In this document: in pieces, positions 1 through 5,195 of the stretch
Numbering within the stretch: position 1 is the stretch's first letter
Layout: each line of letters opens with the position of its first letter
From: Flavobacteriaceae bacterium TMED68
GTDB taxonomy: Bacteria; Bacteroidota; Bacteroidia; Flavobacteriales; Flavobacteriaceae
Length of the DNA stretch: 5,195 nt
Assembly: GCA_002167525.1 (NCBI GenBank)
Contig: NHDV01000007.1
Coordinates: 152,683-157,877 of the forward strand
Direction of reading: 5' to 3'
Translations under genes and position numbers: made by a program
Notes under the pieces: model-generated
Told to the model about the DNA's origin: nothing
Databases searched by the model: none
What the model saw: the letters and a program-made list of their open reading frames with translations, nothing else

Positions 1-303
1 ATGGTTGGTGGTGCTACATTAACAAAATTATTAGGTACTTCTGCTTGGTATGCCCCTGGAGCCTCTGTTGCTTATCTTGTTGATAGTATTTTAAATGATT
101 ACAAAAAAATTATCCCGTGCTCTGTATTTTTGGATGGAGAATATAATTTGAGGGATATATGTATTGGCGTTCCTTGTATTATCGGTGCTAACGGTGTTGA
201 GTCTATTATCGACATTAATTTAAATCAATCTGAGGAAAATTTATTAAACGAAAGTGCAATTAAGGTTAGGGAAATGAATTCTGCTCTTTCAGATTTTCTT
301 TGA
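1..303 (+). CDS. mdh: Malate dehydrogenase, C-terminal 100 residues (5' end outside window)
   Basis: This is the tail of an NAD-dependent malate dehydrogenase of the LDH-like type, a cytosolic TCA-cycle enzyme that interconverts malate and oxaloacetate. The visible part begins with GGATLTKLLGTSAWYAPGAS (fragment residues 3-22). This matches the helix after the active site in LDH-like Mdh proteins, where the family has GGA...LLG.SA.YAPGA. Next come the C-terminal strands and helix: PCSVFLDGEYNLRDICIGVP at 39-58, then IGANGVESIIDINL. These enzymes are usually about 310 residues, so roughly two-thirds is missing, including the NAD-binding glycine motif and the catalytic Asp-His pair. The ATG at position 1 is almost certainly an internal methionine. 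The gene ends in TGA at 301-303. No convincing terminator follows, so some read-through into secDF is possible, although secDF has its own promoter. The family call is firm; the symbol is inferred from the family. Confidence 0.9.
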   Translation: MVGGATLTKLLGTSAWYAPGASVAYLVDSILNDYKKIIPCSVFLDGEYNLRDICIGVPCIIGANGVESIIDINLNQSEENLLNESAIKVREMNSALSDFL

Positions 304-335
304 AAAGAAGTAGAAATTAATTCAATATTATTTAT

Positions 336-352
336 ATGAGTTGTCAATTCAT
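336..352. promoter_or_regulatory. Imperfect dyad over the -33 box (possible operator)
   Basis: The sequence ATGAGTTG-T-CAATTCAT is a 17-nt inverted repeat centred on position 344, with 7 of 8 half-site positions symmetric (only 340/348 breaks the symmetry). It covers the TTG of the secDF promoter, where a dimeric repressor or activator could bind. A one-base centre makes a full RNA hairpin unlikely, and no T-tract follows, so it does not look like an mdh terminator. Short dyads do arise by chance in AT-rich DNA, so this is tentative. Confidence 0.25.
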
Positions 353-371
353 AGGTTTAGCACTATATTTG
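341..371 (+). promoter_or_regulatory. Bacteroidota-type promoter for secDF
   Basis: A -33 box TTG (341-343) lies 20 nt before a -7 box TATATTTG (364-371), a full match to TAnnTTTG. This is the known form for the primary sigma factor of Bacteroides and Flavobacterium, which differs from the E. coli -35/-10 form. Transcription would start at about 376-380, leaving a leader of roughly 26-30 nt before the secDF ATG at 406. The leader has no GGAGG-like sequence and is A/T-rich just ahead of the start, as is usual in this phylum. The boxes are seen directly; activity is inferred. Confidence 0.7.
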
Positions 372-405
372 CACGCCTCTATATTAAAACATTTATAAAT
401 ACGTA

Positions 406-3369
406 ATGCAAAACAATTCGTTGGTAAGAGTATTCGGTATTTTATTTGCCCTTGTGAGTATTTATCAACTCTCATTCACATTTATTACAAGTAGTGTTGA
501 GGAAAAAGCTAAAACCTTCTCCAGAGAACTGATTCCAAACAACATACCAAATTACTTAGAACTGCGTGATCAAAAAACTAACTCATTTTTAGATTCAATT
601 GGAAACAATCCTATATATGGATTTACAACATACAATGATGCTAAAGAAAAAGAGTTAAATAAGGGTCTAGATCTCAAAGGAGGTATTAATGTTATATTAC
701 AAATTTCTATAAGGGATATTCTTAGTGGTTTAGCTGAAAATTCTAAGAATGTAGTTTTTAATAAGGCATTAGATGAAGCAGATATTTTACAAAAGTCCTC
801 AGATGATCCCTATGTTGAATCTTTTTTTAAATCTTTCGATTTATTAAAAAGTGATGAGAAATTAGCATCACCAAATATTTTTGCTAATCGTACACTTAGT
901 GATGAGATCAATTTTGAAATGAATGATTTAGAAACACAGACTGTTATCAGGAAAAAAATTGACGAATCAATAGTTTCAGCTTTTGAAGTATTAAGAAAAA
1001 GAATCGATAAGTTTGGAGTAACTCAGCCAAATATTCAAAGACTAGGTAGTTCAGGACGAATTTTGGTCGAGTTGCCTGGAGTAAAAGACGTAGATAGAGT
1101 ACAATATCTTCTTCAAAGCACAGCTCAACTTGAATTTTGGGAAACATATAAAAACGATCAATTAGTTAATTTTTTAATCGAAGCAAATAATTTATTAGGT
1201 GAACAGGAAAAAAACAAGCAATCTATAAAGGATAGACAAGGGAGTACAGAAACTTCAGAAATTGATGAACTTCTTGCAGATGTTGCTGCTCAAGACACTA
1301 TAGCGTCTTCTTCTAATCCTATTCTAGATAAAGTTGTTGGACAAGGATTCCAAGGTGGACCTGTTCTAGCCCAATTTTCTTCGAGAGATAGAGACATAGT
1401 AACTAGCTACCTAGATAAACCTGAGGTAAGAAGACTTTTGCCACCAGAATATCGTTACACCCGATTTGTATGGGGAAAGCCTATCCAGGATAGTGACATA
1501 ATTGAGCTATTTGCTCTTAAATCCAATCGAACTAATACAGCACCACTAAGTGGAGGTGTTGTAGTAGACGCTCTTCAAACATTTGACCAATTAGGTAATC
1601 CTGCGGTATCCATGCAAATGGATTCAAGAGGAGCCCGAATATGGGAAAATTTGACTGGAAAGGCTTATAATCAAAGAAGTAACATTGCAATAGTTTTAGA
1701 TGAGATTGTATATTCTGCCCCTGGAGTTTCAAGTGGAGCAATATCAGGTGGACGTTCAGAAATTACTGGAAATTTCTCATTAAATGAAGCTACAGACTTA
1801 GCAAATGTTTTAAGAGCAGGAAAGCTACCTGCCTCGGCAAATATAATTCAGTCTGAAATCGTTGGGCCCTCACTTGGAAAAGAGGCAGTTCAAGCAGGTA
1901 TTTATTCGTTTCTAATTGCATTAATAATTGTTTTGATTTGGATGGTTTTTTATTATGGAAGCTCTGGAATTTTCGCTGATATAGCATTACTACTAAATAT
2001 TCTTCTAATTTTTGGAATATTAGCTGGTCTAGGAGCAGTACTAACCTTACCAGGGATTGCGGGGATAGTTCTTACTATAGGTATATCTGTAGATGCAAAT
2101 GTTTTAATTTTTGAAAGAGTGAGGGAAGAACTTGATAAAGGAAAAGGAATCCGTAAATCAATTTCAGATGGTTTCAACAATGCTCTTTCTTCGATTTTAG
2201 ATGCAAACATCACAACTGGCTTAACAGCATTAATTTTATTTATTTTTGGTACTGGACCCATCAAGGGCTTCGCAACAACACTTCTTATAGGTATTGGGAC
2301 CTCGTTATTTACAGCAATTTTTATAACGAGAATTCTTGTAGATTCTAGAAATGAGAAAGGTAAGCGTATATCATTTTCTACAAAATTAACTAAGGGGTTC
2401 TTATCAAAGATAAATATCTCATTTTTGAAAAGAAGAAAAATAGCTTATATCTGTTCTTCTTTGCTGATTTTAGTTAGCTTATTTTCACTTGTTAATAATG
2501 GTTTAAACCAAGGTGTCGATTTTGTGGGTGGAAGATCTTACACAGTAAGATTTGATCAACCCGTAAATGCTGCAGAAATAAACTCCTTACTTAATAATAC
2601 CTTTGGTAGCGCCGAGGTCAAAACTTTTGGAGAAGAAAATCAGCTGAAAGTTACAACTAAATATAAAGTAGATAACGAAGGTGTAACCGTTGATGAAGAA
2701 ATTCAAAATATGCTTTTTAAGGCGTTGATATCATTTTTACCTCAAAATATATCTTATGATGATTTTGTTAAAGGTAGTTCTGAAAAAAATATTGGAATAA
2801 TGTCTTCAATAAAGGTCGGGCCAACAATTGCAGATGATATAAAAAACAATTCATTTTTAGCAATTATCGGGTCATTAATTGTCGTGTTCCTTTACATTTT
2901 AGTCAGATTTCGAAAATGGCAATTTTCGTTAGGAGCAGTTGCAGCTGTTTTTCACGATGTATTAATTGTTTTAGGGATCTTTTCTTTGACATATACTTTC
3001 ATGCCTTTCAATATGGAAATTAATCAAGCTTTCATAGCAGCCGTATTAACAGTAATTGGTTATTCCCTGAATGACACAGTGGTAGTATTTGATCGAATAA
3101 GAGAATTTTTAGGTGAGAAAGGTAAAGTGAATTTTGATTTTACTGTGAATAGTGCGCTAAATAGTACACTCAGCAGAACCTTAAATACCTCCTTAACCAC
3201 CTTGCTAGTTCTAATCGCAATTTTTATTTTTGGAGGAGAGTCGATAAGAGGTTTTATGTTCGCACTAATTATAGGTGTTATTGTTGGGACGTATTCTTCT
3301 GTTTTTATTGCGACACCTGTTATGTTTGATACTCAAAATAAAAGTGAACTGCAAAAGGAAAATACATAG
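406..3369 (+). CDS. secDF: Protein translocase SecDF, SecD and SecF fused in one chain
   Basis: This inner-membrane accessory subunit of the Sec translocon helps pull preproteins across SecYEG, driven by the ion gradient. The 987-residue length fits the fused Bacteroidota form. Approximate order: TM1 (7-27); large periplasmic P1 region (30-495) starting with the SecD motif GLDLKGG (87-93); TM2-TM6 (498-640); SecF-half TM7 (679-697) with GVDFVGG (703-709); small periplasmic domain (700-812); TM8-TM12 (816-972). The ion-path residues of Thermus SecDF (Asp340, Asp637, Arg671) appear to match D563 in VDANVLIFERVRE, D890 in YSLNDTVVVFDRIRE and R924 in TLSRT. The D890-R924 spacing of 34 equals that in Thermus. 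A hydrophilic, low-complexity stretch (about 266-305) interrupts P1. The start MQNNSLVRVFGILFALVSIY matches the usual N-terminus in this phylum, and a promoter lies just upstream. The frame is intact and I see no missing motif. Confidence 0.97.
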   Translation: MQNNSLVRVFGILFALVSIYQLSFTFITSSVEEKAKTFSRELIPNNIPNYLELRDQKTNSFLDSIGNNPIYGFTTYNDAKEKELNKGLDLKGGINVILQISIRDILSGLAENSKNVVFNKALDEADILQKSSDDPYVESFFKSFDLLKSDEKLASPNIFANRTLSDEINFEMNDLETQTVIRKKIDESIVSAFEVLRKRIDKFGVTQPNIQRLGSSGRILVELPGVKDVDRVQYLLQSTAQLEFWETYKNDQLVNFLIEANNLLGEQEKNKQSIKDRQGSTETSEIDELLADVAAQDTIASSSNPILDKVVGQGFQGGPVLAQFSSRDRDIVTSYLDKPEVRRLLPPEYRYTRFVWGKPIQDSDIIELFALKSNRTNTAPLSGGVVVDALQTFDQLGNPAVSMQMDSRGARIWENLTGKAYNQRSNIAIVLDEIVYSAPGVSSGAISGGRSEITGNFSLNEATDLANVLRAGKLPASANIIQSEIVGPSLGKEAVQAGIYSFLIALIIVLIWMVFYYGSSGIFADIALLLNILLIFGILAGLGAVLTLPGIAGIVLTIGISVDANVLIFERVREELDKGKGIRKSISDGFNNALSSILDANITTGLTALILFIFGTGPIKGFATTLLIGIGTSLFTAIFITRILVDSRNEKGKRISFSTKLTKGFLSKINISFLKRRKIAYICSSLLILVSLFSLVNNGLNQGVDFVGGRSYTVRFDQPVNAAEINSLLNNTFGSAEVKTFGEENQLKVTTKYKVDNEGVTVDEEIQNMLFKALISFLPQNISYDDFVKGSSEKNIGIMSSIKVGPTIADDIKNNSFLAIIGSLIVVFLYILVRFRKWQFSLGAVAAVFHDVLIVLGIFSLTYTFMPFNMEINQAFIAAVLTVIGYSLNDTVVVFDRIREFLGEKGKVNFDFTVNSALNSTLSRTLNTSLTTLLVLIAIFIFGGESIRGFMFALIIGVIVGTYSSVFIATPVMFDTQNKSELQKENT

Positions 3370-3371
3370 TT

Positions 3372-3391
3372 ATAAAAATTAAGTTTTTTAT
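3372..3391. terminator. Weak all-AT hairpin in the convergent junction
   Basis: ATAAAAA (3372-3378) pairs with TTTTTAT (3385-3391), giving a 7-bp stem with a 6-nt loop, starting two bases after the secDF stop codon. The stem has no G-C pair, so it would be weak. It sits between the 3' ends of secDF and lgt and might help end transcription from either side. It shares 3390-3391 with the next hairpin, so the two cannot both form fully. Confidence 0.25.
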
Positions 3392-3415
3392 TTAGTCCAA
3401 TTTAGCAAACTAAAT
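3390..3415 (+). terminator. Candidate secDF terminator hairpin
   Basis: ATTTAGT (3390-3396) pairs exactly with ACTAAAT (3409-3415), giving a 7-bp stem with a 12-nt loop, 20 nt after the secDF stop. On the + strand it is followed by T-rich CTATTTTACTTTTCT, a broken rather than clean T-tract. On the - strand it is followed by A residues, so it suits secDF better than lgt. With one G-C pair in the stem and a large loop it is a weak candidate. Confidence 0.35.
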
Positions 3416-3420
3416 CTATT

Positions 3421-4248
3421 TTACTTTTCTATTAATTTTGATGACTTAAAAATCAAATAAAAACCAAAGAGAATTAAAGGAATACTAAGCCATTGACCTG
3501 TAGAAAATATACCCAGTATATCTTCTAAACCTCCTTGGCTTTCTTTTAGATATTCTATTAAAAATCGTATAGTGAACATACCAACAAAAAATGATCCGAT
3601 AAGATATCCTTGTCTATTTTTTTTATCAGATTTGTATATTTTTCTTAAAAATAAAAACAAAAAAAGATAACAAATTGATTCATAAATTTGGGCAGGATGC
3701 CTTGGGAGATTCTCTCCTCTGTTAAGGAATACAACTCCAAAATCTGTATTACTGTATTTACCTACGATTTCTGAATTAAAAAAGTTCCCTAAGCGAACAA
3801 AACATGCACCGAGTGAAACAGGTATAGTAATTCTGTCTAATAACCAGAGCAATGAACGCTTTTTAAATTTTAACTGATAAAGATAAAGACCAATCAGGCT
3901 GCCAACAACAGCCCCATGACTTGCTAGTCCTCTAAATCCAGTAAATCTATATCCATCTGTGGTTTCCTTAATGGGTAATAAAATTTCAAGTAGGTGATTA
4001 CTGTAATAATCCCAACTATAAAAAAACACGTCACCAAGTCGAGCACCTAAAAGAATTGACAAAACCATATATACAAATAAAGACTCTAAGTATTCTTCAG
4101 ATACATTTTCGTTTGAGAAAATTTTTTTCATTATATAATAGCCAAGACTAAAAGCTACTATAAACATTAAACTATAATAATGTATGCCAAAGTCACCAAT
4201 TTTAAAAAGTGTTTCGCTCGGGGCCCATTCAATTTTTATTAGATGCAT
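3421..4248 (-). CDS. lgt: Prolipoprotein diacylglyceryl transferase Lgt
   Basis: This multi-pass inner-membrane enzyme moves diacylglycerol from phosphatidylglycerol to the lipobox cysteine of prolipoproteins, the first step of lipoprotein maturation. At 275 residues it is close to the family length (E. coli 291). Visible motifs are GARLGDVFFY (68-77), GLASHG with H111, the signature RLGNFFNSEIVG (152-163), PRHPAQIYE (182-190), RFLIEYLKES (228-237) and STGQWLSIP (249-257). By alignment from memory, Y25, H111, R152, N155, G163 and R228 match the E. coli residues Y26, H103, R143, N146, G154 and R239, so the enzyme should be active. About seven membrane helices are expected. The signature starts with V151 where the general pattern has Gly, a change I believe is usual in this phylum. 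The start MHLIKIEWAPSE fits relatives. It lies 55 nt after yidD with no recognisable promoter between, so it is probably co-transcribed with yidD and cysS. Confidence 0.97.
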   Translation of the reverse strand: MHLIKIEWAPSETLFKIGDFGIHYYSLMFIVAFSLGYYIMKKIFSNENVSEEYLESLFVYMVLSILLGARLGDVFFYSWDYYSNHLLEILLPIKETTDGYRFTGFRGLASHGAVVGSLIGLYLYQLKFKKRSLLWLLDRITIPVSLGACFVRLGNFFNSEIVGKYSNTDFGVVFLNRGENLPRHPAQIYESICYLFLFLFLRKIYKSDKKNRQGYLIGSFFVGMFTIRFLIEYLKESQGGLEDILGIFSTGQWLSIPLILFGFYLIFKSSKLIEK

Positions 4249-4303
4249 ACAAATATTTTAATTAATAAATGTAAATAAATTCATAGATAAACTTAATAAA
4301 TAA

Positions 4304-4528
4304 TTAGGGAATTGGATCATAACCTGACCCTCCCCAAGGATGACAATTTATTATTCTTTTAAACGATAAATAGACTCCTTTAAAGAGACCATATTTTATT
4401 AGAGCTTGAACAGTGTATTCTGAGCAAGTTGGCGTATATCTGCAAGTCGCTGGAAACAAAGGAGAAATGATTCTTTGGTAAATTTTAACTAGAAATATAA
4501 GAGGAAAAACAAGAATTTTTTTGAGCAT
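4304..4528 (-). CDS. yidD: Membrane protein insertion efficiency factor YidD
   Basis: YidD is a small protein at the inner face of the membrane that is thought to help YidC insert and fold membrane proteins. In E. coli its loss lowers insertion of YidC substrates. The 74 residues cover nearly the whole domain: an N-terminal amphipathic or hydrophobic helix (about 2-24), the hallmark [14 protein letters not shown] (29-42) with C29 and C35, a second helix with [13 protein letters not shown] (47-59), and the C-terminal motif [13 protein letters not shown] (62-74). The residue before C62 is Asn, where most relatives I recall have Arg. The start is the only sensible one and begins 8 nt after the cysS stop, which implies co-transcription. 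The product ends right after the DPIP motif, without the longer tail seen in some relatives. In many bacteria yidD sits by rnpA and yidC; here it sits between cysS and lgt. Confidence 0.96.
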   Translation of the reverse strand: MLKKILVFPLIFLVKIYQRIISPLFPATCRYTPTCSEYTVQALIKYGLFKGVYLSFKRIINCHPWGGSGYDPIP

Positions 4529-4536
4529 TTTATGGG

Positions 4537-5195
4537 CTATTTTATTTCATAATTTGTACCATTTTCAGTATCATTTAATTCAATTTTTAATTTGGTTAAT
4601 GATCCTCTTATGAAATCTGAAATTTCAAAGTCTTTTTTAGATCTTGCTTTATTTCTTACCTCTAAAAGTAAATCCAAAATTTCTTTGTTTTTCTCTGATA
4701 TAGCATTTTTTTTAGAAGAATTTGAAATCCTAAAACCTAAAACATCATAAATGAAATCGTGAATAGACTTTTTAAGAATAACTAAATCAGAATTAGAAAT
4801 ACTTTTTTGTTTATTTTCAACAGAATTTATAAACTTTACCGCATCAAAAAGATACCCTATTAATAGCGGACTATTAAAATCATCATTCATTGATGAATAG
4901 CATTTTTCTCTCCATAATGAGACATTAAAATCTGTAGTAGATTCAGATGGAGTAATTTTTTCGATAACATCTAAAGCAGTCACAAGACGGTTAAAACCCT
5001 TTTCAGATGCTTCTAATGCTTCTTCACTAATATCTAATATACTTCGGTAGTGAGCTTGCAGCATAAAAAATTTAATTACCATTGGTGAAAATGCTTTTTT
5101 AAAAAAAGTATTTTTACCATTGAATATTTCTTCTGGCAAAATATTGTTACCAGTAGATTTAGCCATCTTTTTGCCATTTAGCGTAAGCATATTTG
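4537..5195 (-). CDS. cysS: Cysteinyl-tRNA synthetase, C-terminal part (5' end outside window)
   Basis: CysRS is the cytosolic class I synthetase that charges tRNA-Cys with cysteine. The reading frame stays open to the right edge, so the methionine codon at 5188-5190 is internal. About 217 of some 490 residues are visible. Counting from that methionine, the fragment begins with the ATP-binding KMSKS loop as KKMAKSTGN (7-15; KMAKS at 5155-5169). The helical domain follows with [15 protein letters not shown] (41-55), then [16 protein letters not shown] (101-116). The C-terminal tRNA-binding part ends with [20 protein letters not shown] (176-195) and [13 protein letters not shown]. These match the CysRS family throughout. 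The HIGH motif and the zinc-binding residues lie outside the window. The stop is TAG, 8 nt before yidD, so cysS appears to lead a cysS-yidD-lgt unit. A T7A6 tract (5095-5107) encodes FFKK in an intact frame. Confidence 0.95.
   Translation of the reverse strand, partial: NMLTLNGKKMAKSTGNNILPEEIFNGKNTFFKKAFSPMVIKFFMLQAHYRSILDISEEALEASEKGFNRLVTALDVIEKITPSESTTDFNVSLWREKCYSSMNDDFNSPLLIGYLFDAVKFINSVENKQKSISNSDLVILKKSIHDFIYDVLGFRISNSSKKNAISEKNKEILDLLLEVRNKARSKKDFEISDFIRGSLTKLKIELNDTENGTNYEIK

Noticed and set aside
1..303. A separate 100-residue protein starting at the ATG at position 1
   Set aside because: The residues match the internal and C-terminal part of malate dehydrogenase, so the ATG is an internal codon and the gene is cut by the window edge.
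1953..2264. A 103-codon open frame on the minus strand inside secDF
   Set aside because: It lies fully antisense to a conserved part of secDF (TM3-TM5), shows no recognisable family and has no promoter or gene neighbours. It is a chance open frame. The shorter antisense frames at 947-1147, 1532-1741 and 1790-1987 are rejected for the same reason.
3421..4248. Non-functional Lgt because the signature lacks its first Gly (V151)
   Set aside because: All residues known to matter in E. coli Lgt have matches, and I recall the same change in other Bacteroidota Lgt proteins, so this is lineage variation.
4249..4303. A promoter for lgt in the 55-nt gap after yidD
   Set aside because: The nearest match to TAnnTTTG on the minus strand (AATATTTG) has a mismatch at the first base and lies two bases before the start codon, too close to serve a normal leader. 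Nothing else in the gap fits.
4537..5190. A short stand-alone cysteinyl-tRNA synthetase-like protein starting at 5190
   Set aside because: The frame stays open to the right edge (AAT precedes the ATG, as in the family's N-M-L-T stretch), and the fragment starts just before the KMSKS loop. It is a window-edge cut, not a truncated gene.
1..5195. A new defence, mobile or secretion system in the window
   Set aside because: Every long frame is either a well-known housekeeping gene or its antisense shadow. The gaps are 102, 51, 55 and 8 nt and contain no repeat arrays, integrase sites or structured RNA that I can recognise.

Overview
This AT-rich window (about two-thirds A+T by eye) looks like chromosomal housekeeping DNA from a member of the Bacteroidota, probably a marine-type flavobacterium. 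The evidence is a single-chain SecDF fusion with the N-terminus typical of that phylum, an Mdh tail of the Bacteroidota type, a promoter of the phylum-specific form (TTG, 20 nt, TAnnTTTG), and no Shine-Dalgarno sequences ahead of the start codons. The assignment rests on recognition of protein families, not on a database search.

Layout, left to right: (1) the 3' end of a malate dehydrogenase gene (mdh, + strand, cut by the left edge). (2) A 102-nt gap holding a good Bacteroidota promoter, with an imperfect dyad over its -33 box. (3) secDF (+ strand, 987 codons, complete). (4) A 51-nt convergent junction with two weak AT-rich hairpins. (5) A minus-strand group, in transcription order cysS (cut by the right edge), yidD and lgt, with an 8-nt gap between cysS and yidD and a 55-nt gap between yidD and lgt. 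No stretch longer than about 100 nt lacks a gene.

How the genes fit together: secDF, yidD and lgt all serve the cell envelope. SecDF pulls preproteins through SecYEG using the ion gradient. YidD is the small factor linked to YidC-dependent membrane insertion. Lgt adds diacylglycerol to the lipobox cysteine of lipoproteins after Sec export. mdh (TCA cycle) and cysS (cysteinyl-tRNA synthetase) are neighbours from central metabolism and translation. The expected active-site residues can be seen in SecDF and Lgt. The parts of Mdh and CysRS that carry most of their catalytic residues lie outside the window.

I saw no mobile element, CRISPR array, tRNA or rRNA, and nothing that supports a new biological system. 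The findings are modest: a possible operator at the secDF promoter, the coupling ion of SecDF, a slippery T7A6 tract in cysS, and small departures from family signatures.
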